This document shows, piece by piece, positions 17,641 through 27,320 of a DNA stretch of 64,000 nt (position 1 is its first letter; each line of letters starts with the position of its first letter). Under the pieces are notes generated by a model. It was not told the origin of the DNA and did no database searches. It was given only the letters and a program-made list of their open reading frames with translations. Both the position numbers and the translations under genes were made by a program. Source of the stretch: Alcaligenes sp. SORT26 (GTDB taxonomy: Bacteria; Pseudomonadota; Gammaproteobacteria; Burkholderiales; Burkholderiaceae_B); contig NZ_CP070975.1 in the NCBI RefSeq assembly GCF_017377875.1, forward strand, positions 2,356,001 to 2,420,000, read 5' to 3'.

Positions 17641-18072
17641 ATGTCCAATACCAACGAGCTGCGCCCTTTCCACCTGGCTTTTCCGGTCCATGATCTGGCC
17701 GTTGCACGCCAGTTCTACGGACAGACACTGGGCTGTCCCGAAGGCCGATCCTCTGATCAGTGGATTGACTTCAACTTCTACGGCCACCAGATCGTGGCTC
17801 ACCTGGCCCCTTCGGAATGCGGCAGCAATGCCACCAGCGCCGTCGATGCGCACAATGTCCCCGTGCGTCACTTCGGCGTCGTTCTGGACATGCCGACCTG
17901 GCAGACCCTGGCAGACAAGCTGGTTGCCGCTGGCACCAAATTCGTGATCGAGCCCTACATCCGCTTCAAAGGCGAGCCCGGCGAACAGGCCACCATGTTC
18001 TTCATGGACCCTTCGGGCAATGCCCTGGAATTCAAAGCGTTCAACAGCCTGGATTCTCTTTTCGCCAAATAA
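17641..18072 (+). CDS. VOC (glyoxalase/dioxygenase superfamily) protein
   Basis: 143 aa with a pair of beta-alpha-beta-beta-beta modules: the first begins [23 protein letters not shown], the second [18 protein letters not shown]. Metal-ligand candidates are His11, His73-78 and the Glu of [10 protein letters not shown]. The C-terminal [14 protein letters not shown] signature places it with bleomycin-resistance/dioxygenase-like VOC proteins, substrate unknown. Its stop is 2 nt before pxpB, so it is co-transcribed with the oxoprolinase genes. A role in related small-molecule metabolism is inferred only from position. Confidence 0.85.
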   Translation: MSNTNELRPFHLAFPVHDLAVARQFYGQTLGCPEGRSSDQWIDFNFYGHQIVAHLAPSECGSNATSAVDAHNVPVRHFGVVLDMPTWQTLADKLVAAGTKFVIEPYIRFKGEPGEQATMFFMDPSGNALEFKAFNSLDSLFAK

Positions 18073-18074
18073 AG

Positions 18075-18773
18075 ATGCACAAACCCTGGCAACTTAGCGA
18101 GCAAGGCGACCGCTGTCTGCTGGTGCAGTTCAGCGGAGAGCTTTCTTTGGACACCGGTTTGCGCTGCACCCGCGCTGCACGCCTGCTACGCGACCATGCG
18201 CCCACCTGTGTCCGTGACCTGGTCCCCAGCTTTACGGCTGTCGCCATCCACTTCTACCCGGATGGCAGCAGTGACCAGCTCGCTCGTCTGCACGACTATG
18301 TTCACCAGGCACTGGCTGGGCTGGATGCCAGTCAGGATCAGGCCGCACCCGGTGCTCTGGTGGATATCCCCGTGTGCTACGGCGGCCCTTTCGGCCCTGA
18401 TCTGCCCGCCATTGCGGAGCAACTGGGACTGAGCCAGGAGCAGGTCATTGAATTGCACAGCAGTCAGGCGCAATTAGTCTTTATGGTTGGCTTCGCACCC
18501 GGCGCGCCCTATATGGGCATCTTGCCCGAACAACTGAATGTGCCGCGTCGTGCCACTCCTCGCACCATGCTGCCCAAAGGCTCAGTAGCCATTGCCAACC
18601 AGCAAACCATTATTTACCCCAACGAATCTCCCGGTGGCTGGCATTTGATTGGCCGCTCGCCAGTTAACCTGTTCGATGCCCGGCGCTCGCCCGCCGCCCT
18701 GCTCGCCCCCGGCGATCAAGTGCGCTTTGTGCCTCTGCCCCACGAACAGTTTGATCACTGGACTCCCGCATGA
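18075..18773 (+). CDS. pxpB: 5-oxoprolinase subunit PxpB (KipI family)
   Basis: 232 aa. Family motifs are the N-terminal GDRCLLVQF, the central VDIPVCYGGPFGPDLPAIAEQLGLS, and VGFAPGAPYMGIL...PRRATPRTMLPKGSVAIANQQ split across the C-terminal domain. With PxpA and PxpC it hydrolyses 5-oxoproline (pyroglutamate) to glutamate using ATP. The KipI homologue of Bacillus was first described as a kinase inhibitor. It overlaps pxpC by 4 nt (ATGA). No pxpA (LamB/YcsF) gene lies in the cluster. Confidence 0.92.
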   Translation: MHKPWQLSEQGDRCLLVQFSGELSLDTGLRCTRAARLLRDHAPTCVRDLVPSFTAVAIHFYPDGSSDQLARLHDYVHQALAGLDASQDQAAPGALVDIPVCYGGPFGPDLPAIAEQLGLSQEQVIELHSSQAQLVFMVGFAPGAPYMGILPEQLNVPRRATPRTMLPKGSVAIANQQTIIYPNESPGGWHLIGRSPVNLFDARRSPAALLAPGDQVRFVPLPHEQFDHWTPA

Positions 18774-19783
18774 CGGTACATATCCTCAAACCAGGCATGA
18801 TGAGCAGCCTGCAAGACCGAGGCCGTTATGGACACCAGCACCTGGGTGTCTCGCCTAGCGGTGCTATGGATGAACGTGCTCACCGACTGGCCCATTTACT
18901 GGCAGGTAACGCTGCCGAGCAGGATCTGGCCAGCCTGGAAATAACCGTGCAAGGCCCTAGCCTGCGTTTTGACGAACCCGCCTTGTTTGTACTGACCGGC
19001 GCGGATCTGAACGCCAGCCTGGACGGCCAAGCTGTGGCGGTATTACGCCCGACCTTGGCCCGCACCGGACAAACACTGACGCTGCTCTCTGCCAAACCTG
19101 GCCAAGGTGCACGCACCTACCTGTCTGTCTACGGTGGCTTTCAAGTCGAATCCTTGCTGGGCAGCCAAAGCACCCATATGCGAGTTGGCCTGGGTGGGTT
19201 TGAAGGTCGCGCACTGAAAAAGGGCGATCAGATTCAACTGGCCCAACCTCTGACGAATGACGAAACCGCACTAAACCGTCTGCAAGCCGAACTGGATGAG
19301 CTGCGCATTTACATGCCTGCTGCACTGGCCTTGGCCCCACGAGAACGCCTGCGCGTCATTCTGGATCAGGCCGATCTGTTTACTGACGAATCGCTGGACC
19401 TGTTCCAGAACCAGAGCTATCGCATCAGCCCCGCCTCGGAACGCATGGGCTATCGCCTGGAGGGTCAGCCCTTGCAGCGTAAGACGGCTAAAGAGCTGCT
19501 CTCCGCCCCCACCTGCTTTGGCACTATCCAAGTCCCTAACGATGGCCAGCCCATTGTCCTGATGGCCGACCGGCAAACTACCGGGGGCTATCCTCGAATC
19601 GGACAGGTCGCCAGCGTGGATCTGGCCCAAGTTGCCCAGCGCTTGCCGGGGCAGAATCTGGGCTTTGAGGTGGTGACAGTAGAACAGGCGCATGCCCTTT
19701 CTGCCCGTCAGGAACAAGCGTTTACGCGTCTGAATGACAGCCTGGAACCGTTGCGGCAGGCTTTAAAACAGTGTGTGGCATAG
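18770..19783 (+). CDS. pxpC: 5-oxoprolinase subunit PxpC (biotin-dependent carboxyltransferase-like family)
   Basis: 337 aa. The N-terminus KPGMMSSLQDRGRYGHQHLGVSPSGAMD and the central YLSVYGGF, later SPASERMGYRLEG and GGYPRIGQVASVDL, are classic PxpC/KipA signatures. It forms the ATP-dependent oxoprolinase with PxpB. The two starts and stops overlap (ATGA). A strong bidirectional terminator follows at about 19.88 kb. The missing PxpA may be encoded elsewhere. Confidence 0.92.
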   Translation: MTVHILKPGMMSSLQDRGRYGHQHLGVSPSGAMDERAHRLAHLLAGNAAEQDLASLEITVQGPSLRFDEPALFVLTGADLNASLDGQAVAVLRPTLARTGQTLTLLSAKPGQGARTYLSVYGGFQVESLLGSQSTHMRVGLGGFEGRALKKGDQIQLAQPLTNDETALNRLQAELDELRIYMPAALALAPRERLRVILDQADLFTDESLDLFQNQSYRISPASERMGYRLEGQPLQRKTAKELLSAPTCFGTIQVPNDGQPIVLMADRQTTGGYPRIGQVASVDLAQVAQRLPGQNLGFEVVTVEQAHALSARQEQAFTRLNDSLEPLRQALKQCVA

Positions 19784-19877
19784 AGCTTGTTAAGACACCA
19801 CCCGTACTAGCAGAGCATCTGACACTGTCCCGCGTTCGTCTGCCCTAACGACAGCCATCAAACTCAAGCTCCAATAA

Positions 19878-19916
19878 AAAACACCTCGCTCTTTCAAGCG
19901 AGGTGTTTTCATTTTT
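19878..19916. terminator. bidirectional intrinsic terminator between pxpC and ilvA
   Basis: A perfect 13-bp stem (19878-19890 with 19897-19909, loop CTTTCA). It is followed on the plus strand by TTTTCATTTTTT and on the minus strand by TTTTTTATTG, so it can serve both convergent genes. Confidence 0.88.
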
Positions 19917-19956
19917 TCTGGCGCAAGACAGCGAGTGCCTTACGCCACCCACGGGC

Positions 19957-21465
19957 TTACAGGAACAGCTTGTAAGCCGGGTTATCTGTCTCGTCCCAGT
20001 GTGGGTAGCCCAGATTGCCCAGGAATGCCTTGAACTCTTTCTTGTCCGAAGACGGCACCTGGATACCGATCAGGATGCGACCGTAGTCATCCCCCTGATT
20101 ACGGTAGTGGAACAAGCTGATATTCCAGTCCTGATTCATGCTGGACAAGAACTTGCGCAAGGCGCCGGGGCGCTCCGGGAACTCGAAACGCAACAGGACT
20201 TCGTCCGTGGCCTGGCTGGATACCCCACCCACCATATGACGTACATGGGTCTTGGCCAGCTCGTTGCCCGTCAGGTTCAAAGTGCCAAAGCCTTTCTTCA
20301 CGAAACGCTCTTCCAGCTTTTCGATCTCCGCTTCCGAGGAAATCGACATACCCACAAAGACATGCGCCTTTTCAGAGTTGGACATGCGGTAATTGAACTC
20401 GGTCACCGAACGCGTACCCAGCGCATCGCACAGACGGCGGAAGCTGCCTTTGGCCTCAGGGATAGTCAGGGCAAACAGCGCTTCACGAGCCTGCCCCACA
20501 TCCGCACGGTCTGCCACCATGCGCATACGGTCAAAGTTCATGTTCGCGCCGGAAGTCACCGCAATGAGCGTTTTGTTCTTGAGCTTGTGCTGGGCGGCAT
20601 AGCGTTTAGCACCGGCCAAGGCCAAGGCACCGGCAGGCTCCAACACGCTGCGCGAGTCCTGAAACACATCTTTGATAGCGGCACAGATCGCATCCGTGTC
20701 CACAATCACAAAGTCGTCCACATACTGACGCACCAGTCGGAAGGTTTCCGAACCGACTTGCTTGACGGCCGTGCCATCAGAAAACAGGCCCACATCCGAC
20801 AAGTTCACGCGCCGGCCTGCCTTGATACTGCGTACCATGGCACAGGAGTCCTCGGTCTGCACGCCGATCACTTTAATTTCAGGACGCAAAGCCTTGATGT
20901 AGGTCGCCACACCCGCCGCAAGACCACCGCCACCAATCGCCACAAACACAGCTTCGATAGGGCCAGAGTGCTGCTGCAAGATTTCCATGGCCACTGTGCC
21001 CTGTCCGGCGATAACATCCGGGTCATCAAAGGGGTGCACAAAGGTCAGGCCTTCGCTCTTTTGCAGTTCCAGGGCGTGCTGGTAGGAGTCGGAATAGCTC
21101 TCGCCTACCAGAACCACTTCACCACCCAGATTGCGCACGCCATCAATTTTGACTTGCGGGGTGGTGGTGGGCATCACGATAACGGCGCGGCAGCCCAGCT
21201 TGCGCGCTGACATTGCCACACCTTGTGCGTGGTTCCCAGCAGACGCCGCCAGGACACCACGCTTTAATTCTGCGGCCGACAGATTGGCCATCTTGTTATA
21301 GGCACCGCGCAGCTTGAAACTAAAAACAGGTTGATAGTCTTCGCGCTTGAGCAGCACCGTGTTACTAATTCGTGCCGATACCTGGGGAGCGGGTTCAAGT
21401 GGTGTTTCGATGGCAACATCGTACACTTTCGAGGTCAGAATTCGCTTTAGGTAATCGTTCGACAT
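19957..21465 (-). CDS. ilvA: threonine ammonia-lyase, biosynthetic (threonine deaminase)
   Basis: 502 aa, the long biosynthetic form. PLP is bound by Lys51 (FSFKLRGAYN), with the phosphate cup at AIGGGGLAAGV and the SAGNHAQGVA loop. Two C-terminal ACT-like regulatory domains (about 325-405 and 420-500) carry the ILIGIQVP segment. It converts threonine to 2-oxobutyrate, the first committed step to isoleucine, and is normally inhibited by isoleucine and activated by valine through those domains. No other ilv gene is adjacent and I see no leader peptide or attenuator in the 150-nt upstream gap. Confidence 0.95.
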   Translation of the reverse strand: MSNDYLKRILTSKVYDVAIETPLEPAPQVSARISNTVLLKREDYQPVFSFKLRGAYNKMANLSAAELKRGVLAASAGNHAQGVAMSARKLGCRAVIVMPTTTPQVKIDGVRNLGGEVVLVGESYSDSYQHALELQKSEGLTFVHPFDDPDVIAGQGTVAMEILQQHSGPIEAVFVAIGGGGLAAGVATYIKALRPEIKVIGVQTEDSCAMVRSIKAGRRVNLSDVGLFSDGTAVKQVGSETFRLVRQYVDDFVIVDTDAICAAIKDVFQDSRSVLEPAGALALAGAKRYAAQHKLKNKTLIAVTSGANMNFDRMRMVADRADVGQAREALFALTIPEAKGSFRRLCDALGTRSVTEFNYRMSNSEKAHVFVGMSISSEAEIEKLEERFVKKGFGTLNLTGNELAKTHVRHMVGGVSSQATDEVLLRFEFPERPGALRKFLSSMNQDWNISLFHYRNQGDDYGRILIGIQVPSSDKKEFKAFLGNLGYPHWDETDNPAYKLFL

Positions 21466-21615
21466 GATTCAGGCTTCAATTAACAACCGGTTTGCCACCA
21501 AGGCCAGTGCCAGGCCCCTGCCTGAGACTGCTCACCGGGAAAGAAAAACAGAATACCATAGGCAGATGCCCTAACCGGCGTCCATTATCCCTTCCGAGAC
21601 CCATCCACTTTTCCT

Positions 21616-22158
21616 ATGCAAGCCTGGACCTCCGACCTTATTTCTTGGCTCTTGACCGCCCTGTCTTTGCCCGAAGTGGGCCTAAGCGCCATCTTTATCA
21701 TCAGTCTGGTGTCAGCTACCTTGCTCCCCCTGGGTTCGGAACCAGCAGTATTTGCCTATATCAACCTGTCCCCGCATATGTTCTGGCCCGCCGTTCTGGT
21801 TGCCACGGTAGGCAATACCGTGGGCGGTGCCATCAGCTACGCTACCGGCCTGGGCGCGGAAAAGGCCTATGAAGCCTGGCGCCTGAAGCACCCGCATGAC
21901 GGTGAGGACGAACAGACTCCCAAAAACAAGGCTGCTGGCCGCTGGCACGAGCTGGGGCAACGCTGGCTGACCCGTATGGGCCCACCCGCCCTGCTCCTGT
22001 CCTGGTTACCTGTCGTGGGAGACCCGCTGTGCGCCGTGGCCGGTTGGCTACGCCTGCCTTTTTGGCCCAGCGTGTTTTACATGGCGGTAGGAAAACTGGG
22101 TCGCTACATCACCATGACTGCCGGTCTGCTGTGGATTTTCCCCAAGCTGGGTTGGTAA
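21616..22158 (+). CDS. YqaA-family inner-membrane protein (DedA/SNARE-associated superfamily)
   Basis: 180 aa. Hydrophobic segments lie at about 10-45 and 55-80, with two more at about 130-175. The segment LLPLGSEPAVFAYI and the C-terminal SWLPVVGDPLCAVAGWLRLP with its conserved GDP/Gly residues are characteristic of the YqaA/DedA group, thought to be lipid scramblases or transporters. A charged cytoplasmic loop (KHPHDGEDEQTPKNK) is inserted mid-protein. The precise substrate is not known for this branch. Confidence 0.85.
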   Translation: MQAWTSDLISWLLTALSLPEVGLSAIFIISLVSATLLPLGSEPAVFAYINLSPHMFWPAVLVATVGNTVGGAISYATGLGAEKAYEAWRLKHPHDGEDEQTPKNKAAGRWHELGQRWLTRMGPPALLLSWLPVVGDPLCAVAGWLRLPFWPSVFYMAVGKLGRYITMTAGLLWIFPKLGW

Positions 22159-22304
22159 TTTGCTGCAAACTCGCCGCAAACGCCCCCTTATCCCTGCCTT
22201 GGCCCTGTAGTAAGGGGGCAGCCCGGCTACGATTCGTATACACTTGTCTTTTGCCTATCTGCTCCTCGCTGAGCCGCCCTTGACGGGCCTTGCCAACTAT
22301 CGCC

Positions 22305-25300
22305 ATGAACGCCCCCATCGCAAGTAAGCACCTGGCCGCCCAGGCACGCAACAATGACACGCCGCGCCTGCGTGAAATCCCCTACAACTACACCTCTTAC
22401 TCAGACCGGGAAATTATCCTGCGGCTGCTGGGCGAGGAAGCCTGGGAAAAGCTGTCCGAGCTACGCTCCGAACGCCGTACCGGCCGCTCTGCCCGCATGC
22501 TGTTTGAAGTGCTGGGTGATATCTGGGTCGTCAAGCGCAACCCCTACTTGCAGGACGATCTGCTGGACAATCCCAAGCGCCAGCATCAACTGATCGAAGC
22601 CCTGAACCATAGACTGAACGAGATCGACCAGCGCCGTGATAGCGCCGTGCCCGATCGCGATGCCAAGGTTTTGCGCCTGTTGCACGCTGCCCGTGGTGCC
22701 GTGGCTGCGTTTGAACAAGAATTTACCGATACCCGCGCCCTGCGTCAGCAGATCGTGCGCTCGCTCTCGCGCCTGACCGCTAAAGACAACATCAAGTTTG
22801 ATGGTCTGTCCCGTGTCTCGCACGTCACCGACGCCACCGACTGGCGGGTGGAATATCCCTTTGTCGTGCTCACCCCCGATCACGAAAACGAGATGGCCGC
22901 GCTGGTTCGTGCCTGTATCGAGCTGAAGCTGACCATCATCCCGCGTGGGGGTGGCACAGGCTACACCGGCGGCGCTATTCCGCTTAGCTGGCGCTCGGTG
23001 GTCATCAATACTGAAAAGCTGGACGCCATTGGCAAGCCGGAGCAATCCACGCTGCCCGGCATGAGCGAACCCGTCACCACCATCCTGACTGGTGCAGGTG
23101 TCGTCACCCGTCGTGTGGCTGACGCCGCCGAAGCGGCCGGTACTGTATTTGCGGTTGATCCGACTTCGGCCGATGCCTCCTGTGTGGGCGGCAATATCGC
23201 CATGAACGCCGGTGGTAAAAAAGCCGTGCTGTGGGGTACCGCACTGGATAACCTCGCCTGGTGGCGCATGGTGGATGCTCAGGGCAACTGGCTGGAAGTC
23301 ACCCGCCTTGAGCACAATATGGGCAAGATCCACGACGTGGAAATGGCCCACTTTGAAGTCAAATGGTTTGATGGCCGCTACGCCCCTGGCGCTCAATTGC
23401 TGCGCAGCGAGACGCTGCACATTGAAGGCCGCCGCTTCCGCAAGGAAGGCCTGGGTAAAGACGTTACCGACAAATTCCTGGCTGGCCTGCCCGGTATTCA
23501 GAAAGAAGGCTGTGATGGCCTGATCACGCAAGCCCGCTGGGTCTTGCACCGCATGCCTGCGCATACACGCACCGTCTGTATGGAGTTTTTCGGCCAGGCC
23601 AAACAGGCCGTGCCCTCCATTGTGGAAGTCATTGACTACCTGAACGGCGAAGGCAAGCGCATCGGCGCCATTCTGGCCGGTCTGGAGCACTTGGACGAGC
23701 GCTATCTGCGTGCCGTAGGCTACGCCACCAAGAGCAAACGTGATGGCCTGCCCAAAATGGTCTTGATTGGCGACATCGTGGGCGACGATCCCGATGCCGT
23801 AGCGACCGCCGCCTCTGAAGTAGTGCGCCTGGCCAATGGCCGTTCCGGTGAAGGCTTTGTAGCCGTCAGCGCCGAAGCCCGCAAGAAATTCTGGGCTGAC
23901 CGTTCCCGTACCGCCGCCATTGCCCGCCACACTAACGCCTTCAAGATCAACGAAGACGTGGTGATCCCCCTGCGCCGCATGGGTGAGTACACCGAAGAGA
24001 TCGAACGCATCAATATTGAACTGTCCACGGACAACAAGCTGCGCTTGACCCGTGAACTGGAAGACTTCCTGCAGGGCGATCTGCCCGTAGGCAAGATCGA
24101 AGACCACAATGATGCCGAGCACACCCGCGAAGAAATCCTGGACGAGCGCCGTCACGACGCCCTCCAGATCGTGCGCGACGTACGCCAACGCTGGCAGTGG
24201 CTGCAAGACAATCTGGACAAGCCCCTGCAAGACTCGCGAGCTGATCTGGCTGAAATTGGTGTGCCGCTGGACAGCGCCGCTATCGACGCCCGTCTGCAAG
24301 AAGACCCGAGCACCTCGATTTTTCAGCTTCTGCAAGATCACACGATCCGCACTTCCTGGAAGAGCGAAATCCGTGAAAGCCTGGAACACATTTTCCCTGG
24401 CGCCGATTGCGCGGCGGTACTGACCGAACTGCAAGCCATTCACGACCGCGTGCTGAAAAGCCGTGTGTTTGTGGCTCTGCACATGCACGCCGGTGACGGT
24501 AACGTACACACCAACATCCCCGTGAACTCGGACGATTACGGCATGCTGCAGCAAGCCAACGTCACCGTGGCCCGCATCATGCAAATTGCGCGCGGTCTGG
24601 ACGGCGTGATTTCCGGCGAGCACGGCATTGGTCTGACCAAGTACGAATTCCTGACGCAAGAAGAACTGGAGCCCTTCCAGAACTACAAGCGCGAAGTGGA
24701 CCCTGACAACCACTTCAACGCAGGCAAGCTGATGCCCGGTGCGGATTTGAGCCGCGCCTGGACCCCCAGCTTCAACCTGCTGGGCCACGAATCGCTGATC
24801 ATGCAACGCAGCGAAATCGGTTCCATCTCCCACGCCATCAAGGACTGCTTGCGCTGCGGTAAATGCAAACCGGTCTGTGCCACCCACGTGCCACGCGCCA
24901 ACCTGCTGTACTCGCCCCGCAACAAGATTCTGGCCACCTCCTTACTGATCGAAGCCTTCCTGTACGAAGAGCAAACGCGTCGCGGGATCAGCCTGAAGCA
25001 CTGGGAAGAGTTTGAAGATGTGGGCGACCACTGCACCCTGTGCCACAAGTGCTACAACCCCTGTCCGGTGGATATCGACTTTGGTGATGTGTCCATGGAA
25101 ATGCGTTCCTTGCTGAACCGCATGGGCAAGAAGTCCTTTAATCCGGGCTCGGCCGCGGCCATGTTCTTCCTGAACGCCAAGGACCCGCGCGTCATCAAGG
25201 CCACCCGTACCGCCATGATTGAAGTGGGCTACAAGGCCCAGCGCGCTGTACACAATCTGCTGGCGGCTCCTGCACGCAAACAGGTCAGTGCCCCACCAGC

Positions 25301-26246
25301 CACTATTGGCAAAGCACCGATCCGTGAACAGGTCATCCACTTCATCAACCGCAAGATGCCCGGTGGCCTGCCCAAGCAGACTGCCCGTAAATTGCTGGAT
25401 ATCGAGAACTCGGATTACGTACCTATCATCCGTAACCCTGAAGTCACCTCGGTGGATTCGGAAGCCGTGTTCTACTTCCCCGGCTGTGGTTCGGAGCGCT
25501 TGTTCTCGCAAGTGGGTCTGGCAACACAGGCCATGCTATGGCATGTAGGCGTGCAAACGGTTCTGCCTCCTGGCTACCTGTGCTGTGGCTACCCGCAGCG
25601 CGGCAGCGGTCAAAGCGACAAGGCCGAGAAGATCATTACCGATAACCGTGTGCTGTTCCACCGCATGGCCACCACCCTGAACTACCTGGACATCAAAACC
25701 GTGGTGGTGAGCTGTGGTACCTGTTACGACCAATTGGCAGGCTACGAATTCGACAAGATTTTCCCTGGCTGCCGCTTGATCGACATCCACGAGTATCTGC
25801 TGGAAAAAGGCTTGAAGCTGGAAGACGTACAAGGCGTGCGCTACATGTACCACGACCCTTGCCACAGCCCCATGAAGCTGCAAGACCCCATGAAAACGGT
25901 CAAATCCCTGGTGGGCGACAGCACCATCAAGGCAGATCGTTGCTGTGGTGAGTCTGGCACGCTGGCCGTGTCGCGTCCGGATATCTCCACGCAAATCCGT
26001 TTCCGCAAGCACGAAGAACTGCAGAAGAACCAGGATGCAGTCCGCGCCGATGGCTTCCAAGGCGAAGTCAAAGTGCTGACTTCCTGTCCGTCCTGCCTGC
26101 AAGGTTTGTCCCGTTACGAGGACGAAACCAAGATGGATGCGGACTACATCGTGGTGGAAATGGCCAAGCACATGCTGGGCGAAAACTGGATGGCGGACTA
26201 CGTACGCCACGCCAATGATGGTGGTATTGAACGCGTTCTGGTGTAA
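22305..26246 (+). CDS. FAD-linked oxidase / Fe-S oxidoreductase fusion (DUF3683-type), GlcD-GlcF-like
   Basis: 1313 aa from the ATG at 22305 (a TTG 15 nt earlier is less likely). Order: an N-terminal extension of the DUF3683 type (about 1-165), a PCMH FAD-binding domain ([33 protein letters not shown]), a FAD-oxidase C domain ending near [18 protein letters not shown], and a 2x[4Fe-4S] ferredoxin domain ([11 protein letters not shown] and [14 protein letters not shown]). Two CCG cysteine-rich modules follow ([20 protein letters not shown] and [15 protein letters not shown]). This fuses the GlcD-like dehydrogenase and GlcF-like electron-transfer subunits. Likely a 2-hydroxyacid dehydrogenase passing electrons to the quinone pool; D-lactate or D-2-hydroxyglutarate are guesses. 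It has its own 3' terminator. Confidence 0.88.
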   Translation: MNAPIASKHLAAQARNNDTPRLREIPYNYTSYSDREIILRLLGEEAWEKLSELRSERRTGRSARMLFEVLGDIWVVKRNPYLQDDLLDNPKRQHQLIEALNHRLNEIDQRRDSAVPDRDAKVLRLLHAARGAVAAFEQEFTDTRALRQQIVRSLSRLTAKDNIKFDGLSRVSHVTDATDWRVEYPFVVLTPDHENEMAALVRACIELKLTIIPRGGGTGYTGGAIPLSWRSVVINTEKLDAIGKPEQSTLPGMSEPVTTILTGAGVVTRRVADAAEAAGTVFAVDPTSADASCVGGNIAMNAGGKKAVLWGTALDNLAWWRMVDAQGNWLEVTRLEHNMGKIHDVEMAHFEVKWFDGRYAPGAQLLRSETLHIEGRRFRKEGLGKDVTDKFLAGLPGIQKEGCDGLITQARWVLHRMPAHTRTVCMEFFGQAKQAVPSIVEVIDYLNGEGKRIGAILAGLEHLDERYLRAVGYATKSKRDGLPKMVLIGDIVGDDPDAVATAASEVVRLANGRSGEGFVAVSAEARKKFWADRSRTAAIARHTNAFKINEDVVIPLRRMGEYTEEIERINIELSTDNKLRLTRELEDFLQGDLPVGKIEDHNDAEHTREEILDERRHDALQIVRDVRQRWQWLQDNLDKPLQDSRADLAEIGVPLDSAAIDARLQEDPSTSIFQLLQDHTIRTSWKSEIRESLEHIFPGADCAAVLTELQAIHDRVLKSRVFVALHMHAGDGNVHTNIPVNSDDYGMLQQANVTVARIMQIARGLDGVISGEHGIGLTKYEFLTQEELEPFQNYKREVDPDNHFNAGKLMPGADLSRAWTPSFNLLGHESLIMQRSEIGSISHAIKDCLRCGKCKPVCATHVPRANLLYSPRNKILATSLLIEAFLYEEQTRRGISLKHWEEFEDVGDHCTLCHKCYNPCPVDIDFGDVSMEMRSLLNRMGKKSFNPGSAAAMFFLNAKDPRVIKATRTAMIEVGYKAQRAVHNLLAAPARKQVSAPPATIGKAPIREQVIHFINRKMPGGLPKQTARKLLDIENSDYVPIIRNPEVTSVDSEAVFYFPGCGSERLFSQVGLATQAMLWHVGVQTVLPPGYLCCGYPQRGSGQSDKAEKIITDNRVLFHRMATTLNYLDIKTVVVSCGTCYDQLAGYEFDKIFPGCRLIDIHEYLLEKGLKLEDVQGVRYMYHDPCHSPMKLQDPMKTVKSLVGDSTIKADRCCGESGTLAVSRPDISTQIRFRKHEELQKNQDAVRADGFQGEVKVLTSCPSCLQGLSRYEDETKMDADYIVVEMAKHMLGENWMADYVRHANDGGIERVLV

Positions 26247-26268
26247 ACCACACGCCTCACTCCCCCTG

Positions 26269-26300
26269 AACAGGCCGGCTTCATGTCGGCCTGTTTTGTA
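26269..26300 (+). terminator. intrinsic terminator after the FAD/Fe-S oxidoreductase
   Basis: A 9-bp stem (AACAGGCCG with CGGCCTGTT, 9-nt loop) is followed by TTGTAAG. It begins about 22 nt past the stop; the T-run is short. Confidence 0.6.
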
Positions 26301-26406
26301 AGTGCTGTGTGGGTATTTTTTGCTGCTGGGCCGCCCGAGGTAATCTCCCTCAGGGTGCCTCCAGCCCAAAACGCAGTATGGAAGCTTTTTCAGAATAGGT
26401 GTTTTT

Positions 26407-26901
26407 ATGTCTGTTGATGATCCATTGCTAATCAGCCTGCAAGCCCTGCTCCGCAGCGAGCGCACCGCGTCGCTGGGAACACTCAGCAATCAAGGATTGC
26501 CGGTGGTTTCCCGCGTCCCCTTTGCAATCTGCCCCGAGCAAGCCAGCATCATCATCCACATCAGCGAAATGGCGGCTCATACCCGTTATTTGCTGCAACG
26601 CCCCGATGCCAGTCTGATGGTCAGCCAAAGCGAGCATGGTCAGGATGCCGTCCATGACCTACCCCGTGTCACCTTTCAGATGCTGGCCCGCAAACTGGAG
26701 CGCGAGCAGCCCGACTGGGAGCAGGCCAAGCAGGCCTATACCTCCCGCTTTCCCGACATGGAATTTCTGAGCAGCTTTACGGACTTCCATTTCTTTGCCC
26801 TGGATCTGGTCAGAGTGCGCCATATCGCGGGTTTCGCGGCGGCACGAACCTTGAAGCCTGAACTGGTACGCGCCTTGCTGGCAGAGCCTGTGACCAATTG
26901 A
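26407..26901 (+). CDS. pyridoxamine 5'-phosphate oxidase-like (HugZ-type) protein
   Basis: 164 aa of the split-barrel FMN-binding fold: LLRSERTASLGTLSNQGLPVVSRVPFAI at the N-terminus, HISEMAAHTRYLLQRPDASLMVSQ, then FHFFALDLVRVRHIAGFAAARTL near the end. The last segment resembles HugZ-type heme-degrading enzymes, in which a C-terminal region supports heme binding. This protein lacks the extra C-terminal DUF2470 domain of long HugZ proteins, so FMN oxidoreductase or heme-utilisation roles both remain open. It stands alone between two terminator-like or promoter regions. Confidence 0.75.
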   Translation: MSVDDPLLISLQALLRSERTASLGTLSNQGLPVVSRVPFAICPEQASIIIHISEMAAHTRYLLQRPDASLMVSQSEHGQDAVHDLPRVTFQMLARKLEREQPDWEQAKQAYTSRFPDMEFLSSFTDFHFFALDLVRVRHIAGFAAARTLKPELVRALLAEPVTN

Positions 26902-27320
26902 AGTCCCCAAGTTTGCAATCACAGCAAGCCTTGAAATCGCTGGAGCCACATTCCAGCCATTGCCACCTCAAACCACCTTAAAACAGCGACAAACTGGGGA
27001 GCCTTAGCCCCTTGCAGGCTCCGGTCCGCATCCCAAATGTTGCAGCCCCTGGAACAAAGTCGTCACTAACTGATTTCCAGACAAAGAAATCAGATAGCCA
27101 ATTAAACGCCTTTCCCACCAGAGAAATCGCCACACTCTCTCCCTGCTCTCCCGACGCAGCCGCACGTTTTCGCGTGTTTCAAACGCCAAGCATGACAAAA
27201 CGTAAATTTGGCCGCTATAAGATTCAACTGCTACGACGTTAAATGGCACGCAAGGACTCGACAACACGACCTCACAACGAGTTGCCGCCACACATAGAAA
27301 AACACCCTGGAGAGGAAGAA
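26902..27320 (+). promoter_or_regulatory. intergenic region with candidate promoter for the protease autotransporter
   Basis: 419 nt without a credible gene; short ORFs here lack ribosome sites. ATGACA (27192-27197) and TATAAG (27216-27221), spaced 18 nt, form a reasonable sigma70-type promoter about 90 nt before the ATG at 27321. A strong Shine-Dalgarno (GAGAGGAAGAA) immediately precedes that ATG. I see no obvious operator palindrome. Confidence 0.4.

Noticed and set aside
22461-24887. 808-codon open frame on the minus strand
   Set aside because: It lies antisense within the FAD/Fe-S oxidoreductase gene, has no recognisable domain, and is of the kind produced by high-GC third-position codon bias.
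27012-27242. 76-codon plus-strand ORF before the autotransporter
   Set aside because: No ribosome site and no recognisable protein; it overlaps the probable promoter region.
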